Shown here piece after piece: positions 6,691 to 13,756 of a stretch of 53,736 nt of DNA; within the stretch, counting starts at the first letter, position 1, and every line of letters begins with the position of its first letter. The position numbers and the translations under genes are program-made. The notes under the pieces are model-generated. The model searched no databases. It worked only from the letters and a program-made list of their open reading frames with translations, and was not told the DNA's origin. The DNA comes from a virus, in IMG/VR virus record IMGVR_UViG_3300037485_000603, positions 1-53,736 of that record. One strand, given 5' to 3'.

Positions 6691-6923
6691 TCAAGACCAT
6701 CACCCACCATGCCCCACAGTTTTTGAAGGACACATGGAAGCACCATCAGGTTTCATTGGTTCTGGTGCCGACGATTGACCATGTGCTGGCCGGCGAGCTG
6801 TTCATTGAGTGGCAGGGCAAGGCCTACGGACTCTATAGACTGACCCAAGACCGGGCGCCTCGGTTCATCGGTCTATACAGGGACATCATGGGAGCCCTGT
6901 TTAAAGCAGAGCAGCTGGACTGA
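6687..6923 (+). CDS. hypothetical protein, last gene of early operon
   Basis: A 78-residue protein without a recognised domain, starting at ATG 6687 in a 4-bp overlap with the upstream peptide. It mixes aromatic and basic residues and looks globular. It is followed by the terminator at 6950-6975, so it closes the 1342-6923 operon. Confidence 0.65.
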   Translation: MIKTITHHAPQFLKDTWKHHQVSLVLVPTIDHVLAGELFIEWQGKAYGLYRLTQDRAPRFIGLYRDIMGALFKAEQLD

Positions 6924-6943
6924 AATCGACCATTTCAATCCAA

Positions 6944-6975
6944 GAAAAACGGGGCCTCGGCCCCGTTGTCTTTTG
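6944..6975. terminator. bidirectional rho-independent terminator
   Basis: The stem ACGGGGC (6950-6956) pairs with GCCCCGT (6961-6967) around a 4-nt loop. On the minus strand it is followed by a run of five T, a canonical terminator for transcripts arriving from right of it, where the primase-helicase gene would lie upstream only if read the other way; it therefore serves leftward transcription leaving the primase-helicase gene. On the plus strand the tail is TGTCTTTTG, a weaker T tract, ending the operon that finishes at 6923. The two operons converge here. Confidence 0.75.
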
Positions 6976-8673
6976 TCAGAACGCGTCTAGGTTCTCGCTG
7001 TACGTCCCTGCGGTACGGTTGAAGAGGAGGGTCGTTTCTCCCTGCGTCCCGACCCACCGATACCGGCACTTCCAAACTGCGATCTCGACGTACCTATCCT
7101 GCCGGTGGACCGTCAAGCCGCAGTCTGCCTTAGCCCACCATGCCATGGACCCGCTGATGCTCATGCCATCCGGCCGGGGTTGATCTGTCCCTGACCGCGC
7201 CATCTTCGATGGGTGAGCAACGAACCATGTGTGAACATCCTGCGCCTTGCAAAACCTTTGGACCCTGGTCAGCATCTGACTGATAGCGTCAGTTTCTGTC
7301 GTGTCCTTACGGTCTAGATCGATGTAGTTGTACGGGTCTATGACCATTCCCCGCACACCCATGCGCTTGACTGCTGCCCGGGCTCTGGTCAGGATGCTAT
7401 CCAGAGTGTTGGGCTCTTCCCCCGCTGAGTCGATGAAGAGGAAGTGCTCCTTGACCCATGTAAACGCCTCCTCCTTCTCCTTCTCGGTCATCCGGTCTCG
7501 ACCCTCGAAAAACCTTTTGTGTGTGTAGATTTCCATCAACCTGCTGATGTGGATCTCTGGGGAGTTCTCGAAGGATGCAACGGCAAACTTCCAATCGCTC
7601 TTCCTGGCGAGGTTGACCATCAACTGATCAACGAAATTGGACTTGCCCGAAGATGGATAGCCAGTGACCACGGTCAACTGCCCAGGAGCCACCGTGTAAA
7701 TGCTGTCGAGTGCGGGATACCCGGTGCTGAACCCCGAGCCCTGCCCCTTGGAGTAAAGGTCGTTTACACGTTCCTCGAAGGTGCTGGCGTCCGACAGGCC
7801 TGCGATGGGGTACGGATCCGCCGCCTCCACGATAGCCCGCACATCCTCCTTGCCATTCCGAGAGGGGTCATTGAGGATCTCGTTGAAATCCTTGGCATCG
7901 AACTTTGCCAATCGGCACTTGTCCTTGCCAATCCTTCTGGCAAGCTCTTCAGCCAATGCTTGCCCCGGCGGATCCTGATCTGTTGCAAGAACGACGTAAG
8001 GAACAGCATCAAGGAGTTCGCGTGCGTTCCATACAAATGCGAACTTCTTGTCTTCAGATGGAAGAACCTTCCCATCTGCCACCTTCAGTGGAGCGCCACC
8101 CGGCACTGAGACTACGTTCTCGATGCCTGCTTCCTTGGCAGACAGGACATCTATCTCTCCTTCGACGATGACCAGTGGCTTGGTCTTGTCTGCCCACTGC
8201 ATCCCAAAGAAGTCATGCGCCCCGCCGGAGTCTTGTGTAAATGCCTTGTCCGGGACTGCCCGATATTTCACTGCGACCATCACCCCGTCTCTGAAGTACG
8301 GGAACCCAATCGCCTCTGCCTCCTTGTCCAGCTTGTTGAAGTACTTCCTTGTGGAGAAGAGCTTGGCCTCGTCTGATGTCAGCCTTGATATACCCCGGCC
8401 TTCAAGCCAAGCGTAGTGTTCCTCTGTAAGCCTTGCGTCCTCGATCTTGGGGACTGCTTGCACGTATCTCTCCTTCCTGTGTTCTCTGTTATCCCTTGAA
8501 GGGATGATTCCGTTTACACCGCAGTGATGGCAAAAGTAGAGCACTGACCCGTCTTCTTTACGGGTCAGGGTCATGTCTTTGCTTCTTGTTTTTTTCCTAT
8601 CCCTGGTGCATTCGGGACAGGCTACGCGGGCGTGGTCGTTGAAATGTGTTTGCTCAAGGACCGCTTCGATCAT
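6976..8673 (-). CDS. bifunctional DNA primase-helicase (T7 gp4 / Twinkle type)
   Basis: A 565-residue replication protein. An N-terminal zinc finger uses Cys19, Cys22, Cys48 and Cys51. A TOPRIM domain follows with the catalytic Glu in VIVEGEIDVL (168-177) and the acidic pair in ATDQD (230-234). The C-terminal RecA-like helicase has Walker A GYPSSGKS (338-345) and Walker B MVIDPYN (443-449). This is the arrangement of T7 gp4, which primes Okazaki fragments and unwinds the fork. It ends just before the terminator at 6950-6975 and overlaps the upstream small gene by 20 bp. No DNA polymerase is visible in this window, so the polymerase is elsewhere on the genome or supplied by the host. Confidence 0.93.
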   Translation of the reverse strand: MIEAVLEQTHFNDHARVACPECTRDRKKTRSKDMTLTRKEDGSVLYFCHHCGVNGIIPSRDNREHRKERYVQAVPKIEDARLTEEHYAWLEGRGISRLTSDEAKLFSTRKYFNKLDKEAEAIGFPYFRDGVMVAVKYRAVPDKAFTQDSGGAHDFFGMQWADKTKPLVIVEGEIDVLSAKEAGIENVVSVPGGAPLKVADGKVLPSEDKKFAFVWNARELLDAVPYVVLATDQDPPGQALAEELARRIGKDKCRLAKFDAKDFNEILNDPSRNGKEDVRAIVEAADPYPIAGLSDASTFEERVNDLYSKGQGSGFSTGYPALDSIYTVAPGQLTVVTGYPSSGKSNFVDQLMVNLARKSDWKFAVASFENSPEIHISRLMEIYTHKRFFEGRDRMTEKEKEEAFTWVKEHFLFIDSAGEEPNTLDSILTRARAAVKRMGVRGMVIDPYNYIDLDRKDTTETDAISQMLTRVQRFCKAQDVHTWFVAHPSKMARSGTDQPRPDGMSISGSMAWWAKADCGLTVHRQDRYVEIAVWKCRYRWVGTQGETTLLFNRTAGTYSENLDAF

Positions 8674-8947
8674 CTACGTTCCCGTCGAACAGATCGTGTT
8701 GATTGCGACCATGTTCAACATGGCTCTCGATGATGTTCTTGATCTTCACTTCCCAACTGCTGGGATACAAAGCGAAGCAATGGCTTCCGGCGCCATTGGT
8801 CTTTGGCCTATTGTCCTTGGGCGGCTGTTCGCCGAACTCCCTGTAATAAATGGAAGCCATCTCAGAGCCGACAGACCACGCAGTTTTTTTGTCAAGCGTC
8901 ACGCCCATGTTGCGGGCCACTTGTGGAACTGTGATCCTCTGATTCAT
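8654..8947 (-). CDS. hypothetical protein upstream of primase-helicase
   Basis: A 97-residue protein starting at ATG 8947 in a 4-bp overlap with the preceding gene and running 20 bp into the primase-helicase gene. The N-terminus (ITVPQVARNMGV) could be a helix-turn-helix. A central Gly-Ala-Gly-Ser-His-Cys segment is conserved-looking. The tail is acidic. It is likely a replication accessory by position, but no family is recognised. Confidence 0.65.
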   Translation of the reverse strand: MNQRITVPQVARNMGVTLDKKTAWSVGSEMASIYYREFGEQPPKDNRPKTNGAGSHCFALYPSSWEVKIKNIIESHVEHGRNQHDLFDGNVDDRSGP

Positions 8948-9180
8948 TTCATTGACCCGTCCTTCCTCCTTGGGAAGCTACGATTTTTGGACGGAGTCTG
9001 AAGTTTGTACCCGTCCTTGTTTGAACCGCCCTTGGACAGCGCAACGGCGTGGGCTACGTCCTTGCCCTGCCTGTCCACTCCCTTCGCGTCTAGGGCCCTT
9101 CTGGCCCTTTGGCGCTCCATCCGAGAGGGGTGTTCGTCCCTCCCCTTCTGGGTCTTGTACTCCTGCTTGTAGTCCCTCAT
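8944..9180 (-). CDS. small basic HNH-like protein
   Basis: A 78-residue, strongly basic protein. Its second half contains DVAHAVALSKGGSNKDGYKL and an N-R motif, recalling the beta-beta-alpha core of HNH nucleases (His, then Lys-Gly-Gly, then Asn). The zinc-binding cysteine pairs of many HNH proteins are missing. It overlaps both neighbours by 4 bp. A small nuclease or nicking factor fits the fold, but activity cannot be asserted. Confidence 0.55.
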   Translation of the reverse strand: MRDYKQEYKTQKGRDEHPSRMERQRARRALDAKGVDRQGKDVAHAVALSKGGSNKDGYKLQTPSKNRSFPRRKDGSMK

Positions 9181-9440
9181 TGCAGAGTCCCCGGGCCTTC
9201 GTGCATGTCTTCCTTCAGATCCTCGGCGATCATCTTGACCGCTTCGACAAGGGTCAGCATCACCCCAAGCGATGCCATGTTGAAACTGCGCATGTTGATC
9301 TTGAGGGAATCGGACATCTCATCAACGGTGATCAAGATGGCGGGCTTACCCGACCCACTACGAAGCTCATCAACGAGGTTCGCCATCTCATCAACACCAA
9401 CATTGATGTGCGTCTCAAACTTCTCGACTTCTGCTTTCAC
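9177..9440 (-). CDS. hypothetical protein
   Basis: An 87-residue acidic, Met-rich, mostly helical protein with no recognised family. It overlaps both neighbouring genes by 4 bp within the leftward replication operon. Confidence 0.65.
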   Translation of the reverse strand: MKAEVEKFETHINVGVDEMANLVDELRSGSGKPAILITVDEMSDSLKINMRSFNMASLGVMLTLVEAVKMIAEDLKEDMHEGPGTLQ

Positions 9441-9748
9441 TTCGATCTCCAGACGGGCTGTGCCCGCGCATGACTCCTGACCGAGCGGCTGCTTCTGTAT
9501 TCGCCCGTCTTCTCAATGAGGTTGAGCTTGGACAGATGTAAACATACCGCTCCCCATGCGTTCGGAGAGGGTGGATAGGGTAGACCGTTGTTCTCTGCCC
9601 TGACCCTGACCTCCTCGAACAGGGCGCCTTTGTACCCTATGTCTCGGAGGTATGCAAGCGCTATTTTGAGGGCGGCGCTATGCCAGTCACTTCCTGCATT
9701 GAACAGAGCTTGCTGAGCCCCAGCATCTCTCAGAGTTTGACCGTCCAT
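9437..9748 (-). CDS. hypothetical winged-helix-like protein
   Basis: A 103-residue protein. The middle part, with a helix followed by PSPNAWGAVCLHLSKLNLI, resembles the recognition part of a winged helix. It ends in a TGEYRSSR ... SHARAQPVW pattern shared by a family of small phage proteins found near replication and recombination genes. ATG 9748 follows a purine-rich GAGGCAGGA. Its function is not known; DNA binding is suggested by the fold pattern and its basic tail. Confidence 0.65.
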   Translation of the reverse strand: MDGQTLRDAGAQQALFNAGSDWHSAALKIALAYLRDIGYKGALFEEVRVRAENNGLPYPPSPNAWGAVCLHLSKLNLIEKTGEYRSSRSVRSHARAQPVWRSK

Positions 9749-9766
9749 TCCTGCCTCTCTTTTGAT

Positions 9767-9988
9767 TTAGGCAAGCCTCTGCCAAAGCCAGGGGTTGGGT
9801 GATCCCCCCTGTCTTGCACTGCTCTTCCTGGTAAGAGACCAAGAAGAGATGTCATCCTCCGTGATGCCTGTCATCCTCTGTATCGGATGCTGACCAATTA
9901 AGAAGGTGGGTAAGTCCTTCCGGCTGGTCCCTGCCGCCCCGCGAATCACCCTGTACGCATCATTCGCTTCCTGTGCTGGAGGGCACAT
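9767..9988 (-). CDS. hypothetical protein
   Basis: A 73-residue basic protein of unknown function. Its stop codon lies 18 bases before the next gene with that gene's ribosome binding site in between, as expected for genuine operon members. The ribosome binding site at its own start is weak (GGGGACC). It is the first small gene downstream of the structured intergenic region. Confidence 0.45.
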   Translation of the reverse strand: MCPPAQEANDAYRVIRGAAGTSRKDLPTFLIGQHPIQRMTGITEDDISSWSLTRKSSARQGGSPNPWLWQRLA

Positions 9989-10241
9989 GAAGCCCGGTCC
10001 CCTGGATCACCGGCGTTGACAGGCCCGACCACATGCTCTGATCGGTGAGGTGTTTCCTGGGTTCAGCCCATGCAGGCATCTGCTAACGCGCCCTGACGGT
10101 CATCTGCACTGACCACCCCCGGCACCTGGGGCCAGAGGCTCAGTCTGGTTGCCCAAGGGTGAGAGCCCCGAGGGTGGTCAGTGCAGACGACAAGAACATC
10201 CTACGTGATGCCGCCGGGGTTTGCAAGCGGAAACCTCTGGG
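9989..10241. other. structured intergenic region
   Basis: About 250 bp without a convincing gene. It holds a 20-bp inverted repeat with one mismatch (10099-10118 against 10172-10191) and a smaller inverted repeat AGCGGAA (10226-10232) against TTCCGCT (10252-10258) that runs into the RusA-like gene. A consensus -35 hexamer TTGACA lies at 10016-10021 but no good -10 follows at 16-18 bases. The region separates the RusA-like gene from the rest of the leftward operon. Confidence 0.6.
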
Positions 10242-10339
10242 CTACACTGTCTTCCGCTCAGTTGCTTGAGCGATCTCCCTCCTGTGGCGCTGGGTAGCGC
10301 CTTGACCCCGGTGAGCGCGTCTCCCGGGGTCTTTTTTTT
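10099..10339 (+). ncRNA. candidate structured small RNA ending in a terminator
   Basis: Read on the plus strand, the segment begins with a 20-bp stem closing a 53-nt interior that itself contains GGGGC/GCCCC and CAGA/TCTG pairings, giving a branched fold. A second hairpin is at 10226-10258. A third, GGCGCT/AGCGCC, is near 10287-10302. A rho-independent terminator is at 10304-10339. This succession of stems ending in a terminator is what a phage small RNA gene would look like, partly antisense to the 3 prime end of the RusA-like gene. No convincing promoter was found, so it could instead be a DNA cruciform or binding site with an unrelated terminator. Confidence 0.35.
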
Positions 10340-10745
10340 GCCCCGGGATCTCCCGGACTGTGATCACACATCGAGGGCACTCCTTGTCTTGATGCCAGTA
10401 GATGTGCTTCTCCTTGACCTGCCTGTCGTTTACATAGAGCCTTCCCTGGAGCAGATCTAAGATGAGGCTCTCATCCAAGTCTGGCCGTCGGGAGGCGTAC
10501 CAGATGTGGATCTCGACCGAGACATCCTTGTCTGTCGGGTTCTCGACAGGCACACATTGCTGTTGAAACGCATCTGCGTAGGTCAGTGCCTTCTGGCTCT
10601 TGATCAGCCGGGACATCCCTCCGAACCGGACAAGCCTTCGGCTGTTGGCTTTGCTGGCCGGCTCCCCAAAAATTTCTCTTGTCTCACAAAAAAGTGCTTG
10701 CACTGCATCTAAGCTAGTGCTATGCTCTGTCTCATCGTTCAACAC
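10242..10745 (-). CDS. rusA: RusA-like Holliday junction resolvase
   Basis: A 167-residue protein. It has the RusA family N-terminal strand and loop (IFGEPASKANSRR, about 25-37) and acidic residues in RPDLDES (Asp89, Asp91) and VNDRQV (Asp107), matching the catalytic Asp cluster that cuts four-way junctions. A basic Gln/Arg-rich tail of about 35 residues follows. Start GTG 10745 has AAGGAG seven bases upstream, formed by the same palindrome that gives the divergent gene its ribosome binding site. A shorter start at GTG 10703 is possible. It sits next to the recombination nuclease and annealing genes. It probably resolves replication or recombination intermediates before packaging. Confidence 0.75.
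   Translation of the reverse strand: MLNDETEHSTSLDAVQALFCETREIFGEPASKANSRRLVRFGGMSRLIKSQKALTYADAFQQQCVPVENPTDKDVSVEIHIWYASRRPDLDESLILDLLQGRLYVNDRQVKEKHIYWHQDKECPRCVITVREIPGQKKDPGRRAHRGQGATQRHRREIAQATERKTV
10304..10339 (+). terminator. rho-independent terminator, plus strand
   Basis: GACCCCGG (10304-10311) pairs perfectly with CCGGGGTC (10324-10331) around a 12-nt loop and is followed by eight T (10332-10339). This is a textbook intrinsic terminator on the plus strand, yet the only annotated gene here, the RusA-like gene, is on the minus strand. It therefore either ends an unannotated plus-strand transcript or blocks antisense transcription. Confidence 0.7.
10698..10726 (+). promoter_or_regulatory. 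sigma70-like promoter for the recombination operon
   Basis: TTGCAC (10698-10703), a 17-nt spacer and TATGCT (10721-10726) lie about 30 bases before the start at 10757. The architecture repeats that of the promoter-like sequence at 1251-1279. It lies inside the first codons of the divergent RusA-like gene, so the two transcripts overlap. Confidence 0.6.
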
Positions 10746-10758
10746 AGGAGGTCTCCTT
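10746..10758. promoter_or_regulatory. palindromic ribosome binding site shared by divergent genes
   Basis: The sequence AGGAGGTCTCCTT gives AGGAGG on the plus strand, five bases before TTG 10757, and AAGGAG on the minus strand, seven bases before GTG 10745. One short palindrome thus supplies Shine-Dalgarno sequences for two divergent genes and supports both non-ATG starts. Confidence 0.65.
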
Positions 10759-11635
10759 GATCATCACCAACAACCACGGTGCCCCAGCTACGCTGGTCGC
10801 CTTGGCGAACAAGAACTATTACTCGAAGGGGGACTCGGACTATTCTGTCACCGAGCTTCTGTCCCCGCCTCGGGTCAGACGCCTACAAGAACGGCACGAC
10901 CCTTCCTTGAAGAAGGATGTGTCGGACATGTTGTGGGCCTTGCTCGGATCGGCACTCCATGTGGTTGCCGAGCGGGCCTCTGCGGAAGGTCATGTTGTTG
11001 AAGAGCGGATCATTGCAGAGGTGGACGGGGTCAAGGTGTCGGGCGCCATCGATCTGCAGGAGATGACCGCCGAGGGCGTGGTTATCACCGACTACAAGTT
11101 CACCTCCGCCTATTCCGTGATGAACGAGAAGAAGGAATGGGAAGAGCAACTGAACCTGTACAAGTGGCTGGTGGAGTCCGTCAAGAGGATCCCAGTCAAA
11201 GGTCTCAAGATTTGCGCATTGATCCGTGACTTCTCCCGCCATGACCGGCGCGAGAACTATCCGGAGTCCCCGATCCATATGGTGGACATCCCGATGTGGG
11301 ACTCAGTCAAGGCAGAGGCGTTTGTGCGTGCTCGTTTACATCTGCACGCAGAAGCCAAGTTTGCTGACGCGATGGAGGGTCCGCTTCCTCCTTGCTCTGC
11401 AGAAGAGCGTTGGTTCTCAGAGACGACCTACGCTGTGAAGAAGGAAGGCAGGAAGACTGCCGTCCGTGTGTTCAAGACCATTGAAGAGGCCAACGAACTG
11501 GCCGCGAAAGAGAAGGCTCACTATGTCGAAGTCCGAGTCGGAGAACCCCGCCGTTGCACTGGAAACTACTGTAACGTCGCAGAGCACTGCGACCAATGGC
11601 AGTCAGAAGTCCGTGCTGGATCTGCTGAAACTTGA
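10757..11635 (+). CDS. PD-(D/E)XK recombination exonuclease
   Basis: A 292-residue RecB-family nuclease. GSALH (64-68), GAIDL (96-100), DYK (112-114) and QLNLY (131-135) reproduce the ordered His, Asp, Asp-x-Lys and Gln-x-x-x-Tyr motifs of the PD-(D/E)XK fold. Three C-terminal cysteines (267, 272, 278) recall the iron-sulfur-binding end of Cas4/AddB-like nucleases, but no fourth N-terminal cysteine is present. The start is TTG 10757 behind AGGAGG. The annealing protein gene overlaps its end, so the two probably form a phage recombinase pair in which this enzyme resects ends. Spared host DNA or degraded host DNA are both possible targets. Confidence 0.85.
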   Translation: MIITNNHGAPATLVALANKNYYSKGDSDYSVTELLSPPRVRRLQERHDPSLKKDVSDMLWALLGSALHVVAERASAEGHVVEERIIAEVDGVKVSGAIDLQEMTAEGVVITDYKFTSAYSVMNEKKEWEEQLNLYKWLVESVKRIPVKGLKICALIRDFSRHDRRENYPESPIHMVDIPMWDSVKAEAFVRARLHLHAEAKFADAMEGPLPPCSAEERWFSETTYAVKKEGRKTAVRVFKTIEEANELAAKEKAHYVEVRVGEPRRCTGNYCNVAEHCDQWQSEVRAGSAET

Positions 11636-12299
11636 TGTCCGTGGCTTCATCGAGAAGAAGCAAGGGCTGAGCTATGTCTCATGGGCACATGCCTGGGCCA
11701 TCGCCCTCAAGGCCGACCCGTATGCGAACTTCCGGGTTCACATGTTCGGCCCGAATGGCGACGAGGCCTACATGCGTGTAAATGGCACGGCACTGGTTTG
11801 GGTGGACGTCACCATCTTTCAGAAGTCGATTACCTGCTGGCTTCCCGTGATGGACCATCGCAACAAACCAATCTCTGATCCGGATGCTTTCCAGGTCAAC
11901 ACGGCACTCATGCGGTGTCTGACCAAGGGCCTGGGCTTCCACGGCATCGGCCTGAACGTTTACGCGGGAGAGGATCTGCCTCTTGCCGTGCCGGGTGATG
12001 AAGAGGAGCCGGTCAAAAAGGAGGCGGAGCCCGTCAAGAAGGAGGCCGCTAAGCCTGCCGTCAAGAAAGAGGAGCCCCAGAAGAACGAAGACCTTTCGGC
12101 GTCTGAAGAGCTTTCCGCAGAACTGTTTGCGGAAGGCTTCGTGGAATACATGATCGTGGTCAATAGTACCGAAGGCTTGAACAGCTATTGGAAGACCAAC
12201 CAATCCAGGCTGGACAAGCTGAAGGTTAAGTACCCCGATCTGTATGAGCGCTGCTTGTCCGTTGCCAAGGACAAGAAGCAACAACTGAGCAAGGAGTGA
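11523..12299 (+). CDS. single-strand annealing protein, SAK3 / DUF1071 type
   Basis: A 258-residue protein. Residues about 31-160 fit the DUF1071 family: a DLLKLDVRGF start, the aromatic segment LSYVSWAHAWAI, a central GTALVWVDVTI strand, and NTALMRCLTKGLGFHGIGL before the tail. SAK3 proteins are Rad52-like annealing proteins. The remainder is a Glu/Lys/Pro-rich linker, with EPVKKEA repeated, and a short helical C-terminal segment. ATG 11523 lies 113 bp inside the nuclease gene behind a GAGAAGG; an in-frame GTG at 11613 would reduce the overlap to 23 bp. Together with the nuclease and the SSB-like protein it forms a recombination-dependent replication module. Confidence 0.82.
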   Translation: MSKSESENPAVALETTVTSQSTATNGSQKSVLDLLKLDVRGFIEKKQGLSYVSWAHAWAIALKADPYANFRVHMFGPNGDEAYMRVNGTALVWVDVTIFQKSITCWLPVMDHRNKPISDPDAFQVNTALMRCLTKGLGFHGIGLNVYAGEDLPLAVPGDEEEPVKKEAEPVKKEAAKPAVKKEEPQKNEDLSASEELSAELFAEGFVEYMIVVNSTEGLNSYWKTNQSRLDKLKVKYPDLYERCLSVAKDKKQQLSKE

Positions 12300-12301
12300 T
12301 C

Positions 12302-12580
12302 ATGGCATTTGAACAACGTCCCGATTCCGGGCGGCTGATGGCCGCTCAGAGCAAGCGCAGCGAGAAGGCCCCGGACTACTGGGGAGAACTCGCCATCAAC
12401 ATCAAAGACTTGACCAACGCACAGGTTGAGAAGGGCTTTGTCACCTTCAAGCTCTCGGGCTGGAAGAAGCAGAGCAAGACTGGCGTTACCTACCTGAGCT
12501 TGGCGATTGATCGCCGGGTTCCCCAGGAAGAGACGCGCAAGCCCGCCCAACGTCAGGATGATGACGACGTTCCGTTCTGA
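12302..12580 (+). CDS. SSB-like single-stranded DNA-binding protein
   Basis: A 92-residue protein ending in DDDDVPF, the acidic tip with terminal Pro-Phe used by bacterial SSB to recruit repair proteins. The core pattern (YWGELAINI ... GFVTFKLSGWKK ... YLSLAIDRR) fits a small OB-fold. ATG 12302 follows AAGGAG at six bases. It is directly downstream of the annealing protein, consistent with coating displaced strands during recombination or replication. Confidence 0.75.
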   Translation: MAFEQRPDSGRLMAAQSKRSEKAPDYWGELAINIKDLTNAQVEKGFVTFKLSGWKKQSKTGVTYLSLAIDRRVPQEETRKPAQRQDDDDVPF

Positions 12581-12604
12581 TCTCGTTTACACCAGGAGAA
12601 AACC

Positions 12605-12952
12605 ATGAACAAGACCAAGCAAGCTGAAGACATGTTCCGCGCAGACCCCTCTCTCTCCGCCAAGGAGGTTGCTGAGAAGCTGGACATGCACATCAGCCAC
12701 GCCTACAACACGCGGCGGAAGATTGTGGGCGCGGTCTTCAAGAAGAACCGCAAGACCCAAAGGACCATGAAGGTCGTGTCGATCAATCAGGAGCCCAAGC
12801 AGGAGCCCAAGATCAGCGACAAGCATGTGGAGGCGATGGGCAACTCCAACATCCTTCTCCAGGCTCAACTGAACGAGGCACTGCGGGAGCTTGAGGACTG
12901 CCGTGCCGTGATTCGGTATCTGGAGAATAAGATCAATGCCGATGCAGTTTGA
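12605..12952 (+). CDS. helix-turn-helix coiled-coil regulator
   Basis: A 115-residue protein. An N-terminal helix-turn-helix (about 17-40, SAKEVAEKLDMHISHAYNT) is followed by a basic hinge and a C-terminal coiled coil (about 75-112) that would mediate dimerisation. The start has an AGGAG ribosome binding site just after a GTTTACAC motif at 12585-12592. It is probably a DNA-binding regulator of this operon. Confidence 0.7.
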   Translation: MNKTKQAEDMFRADPSLSAKEVAEKLDMHISHAYNTRRKIVGAVFKKNRKTQRTMKVVSINQEPKQEPKISDKHVEAMGNSNILLQAQLNEALRELEDCRAVIRYLENKINADAV

Positions 12953-13313
12953 GGCGCGAAAGGTCGCCCTCAAGCAGGACAGGACAGGGTTCGTGCTAAC
13001 CATGTCCGTCCACCCCGACGAATTCCCGTCAGAGCTTTTGCGGGACTTCGTTGGGGCAAGGTACGCCTGTGTGATGGTGCGTATAAACGACGACGAGACG
13101 CCCGTTGTCTACAAGAACAGGGTCCAGCAGGCAGGAATGCTTTGCAAGAACCCCAACTTCCAGAAGTTCATGAACACCAAAGGGGAGGACGCCACTGTCA
13201 AAGCCTTGTGCGACCGTCTTGGGGTTGACTCCCGGACAGAACTCAATGGCAACTCACTGGCTCAATCCCTCTTCGACGACCTTATGGCGGAGTTTGAAAA
13301 TGAAGCCTTCTAA
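12936..13313 (+). CDS. hypothetical protein
   Basis: A 125-residue protein of mixed beta and alpha character, starting with FEARKVALKQDRTGFVLTMS and continuing with charged helical segments. No family is recognised. It starts inside the previous gene (17-bp overlap); ATG 12942 is an alternative start. Position in the recombination cluster suggests an accessory role only. Confidence 0.65.
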   Translation: MPMQFEARKVALKQDRTGFVLTMSVHPDEFPSELLRDFVGARYACVMVRINDDETPVVYKNRVQQAGMLCKNPNFQKFMNTKGEDATVKALCDRLGVDSRTELNGNSLAQSLFDDLMAEFENEAF

Positions 13314-13665
13314 CCTTCGACCGTTCTTCGCCTACCTGAGTGAGTCTCAGTATGCAGCGTTGAAACAGTTTGCCAAGCAGACGGGTGTTTCCATGACGCA
13401 TCTGATTCGGGAGGGCATTGACGCTCGCCTGTCTTCTGGAAACCTTTTCCTGGCTGGCTACAACCAGGGTTTGCAGGACGCAATTTCTGCAATCAATCAG
13501 AACAACATCTCCAAAATGACCTTCCCTTCAGGGAAGACTTTCGGTGAACTCATTGTTGAAGATATCTCCAATCTCACAAGGAACGCAAATGGAACAGGAA
13601 CCAATCAGAGCCAAGCGCCGCAAGAAGCTGCCGGGAACACTGCCGACCCCGGAGAAGCAGCGTGA
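13300..13665 (+). CDS. ribbon-helix-helix-type DNA-binding protein
   Basis: A 121-residue protein. The N-terminal 45 residues (FFAYLSESQYAALKQFAKQ then a turn and MTHLIREGID) fit the ribbon-helix-helix fold of CopG/Arc-like regulators. The rest is polar and ends in a low-complexity Ala/Gln/Thr tail. GGAG lies before ATG 13300, and the gene overlaps its predecessor by 14 bp. Confidence 0.65.
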   Translation: MKPSNLRPFFAYLSESQYAALKQFAKQTGVSMTHLIREGIDARLSSGNLFLAGYNQGLQDAISAINQNNISKMTFPSGKTFGELIVEDISNLTRNANGTGTNQSQAPQEAAGNTADPGEAA

Positions 13666-13756
13666 AGCCCAGCGACTCAAGGACGCCGCCATTCGAGCCT
13701 GGGCTGCTGATCGAAAGGTTGGAACTCAGCCACCAACGTTCCCGGAACGTCGATAA
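13589..13756 (+). CDS. small basic protein of unknown function
   Basis: A 55-residue Lys/Arg-rich protein starting at ATG 13589 behind AAGGA. It overlaps the upstream gene by 77 bp and the downstream gene by 95 bp in another frame, which is unusually dense. Its charged composition looks protein-like, but one of the two overlapping frames may be spurious. Confidence 0.4.
   Translation: MEQEPIRAKRRKKLPGTLPTPEKQREAQRLKDAAIRAWAADRKVGTQPPTFPERR

Noticed and set aside
10016-10044. Promoter for the candidate small RNA from TTGACA at 10016
   Set aside because: The -35 is perfect, but the best -10 candidates at 16-18 bases (CTGATC, TGATCG) are poor.
10060-10200. tRNA or tmRNA in the structured region
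   Set aside because: A GGGTTCAGCCC stretch recalls a T-loop, but no acceptor stem, anticodon arm or CCA end can be arranged around it.
10221-10460. 79-codon plus-strand frame over the terminator region
   Set aside because: It reads through a strong terminator and opposite the RusA-like gene; hairpins explain the region better.
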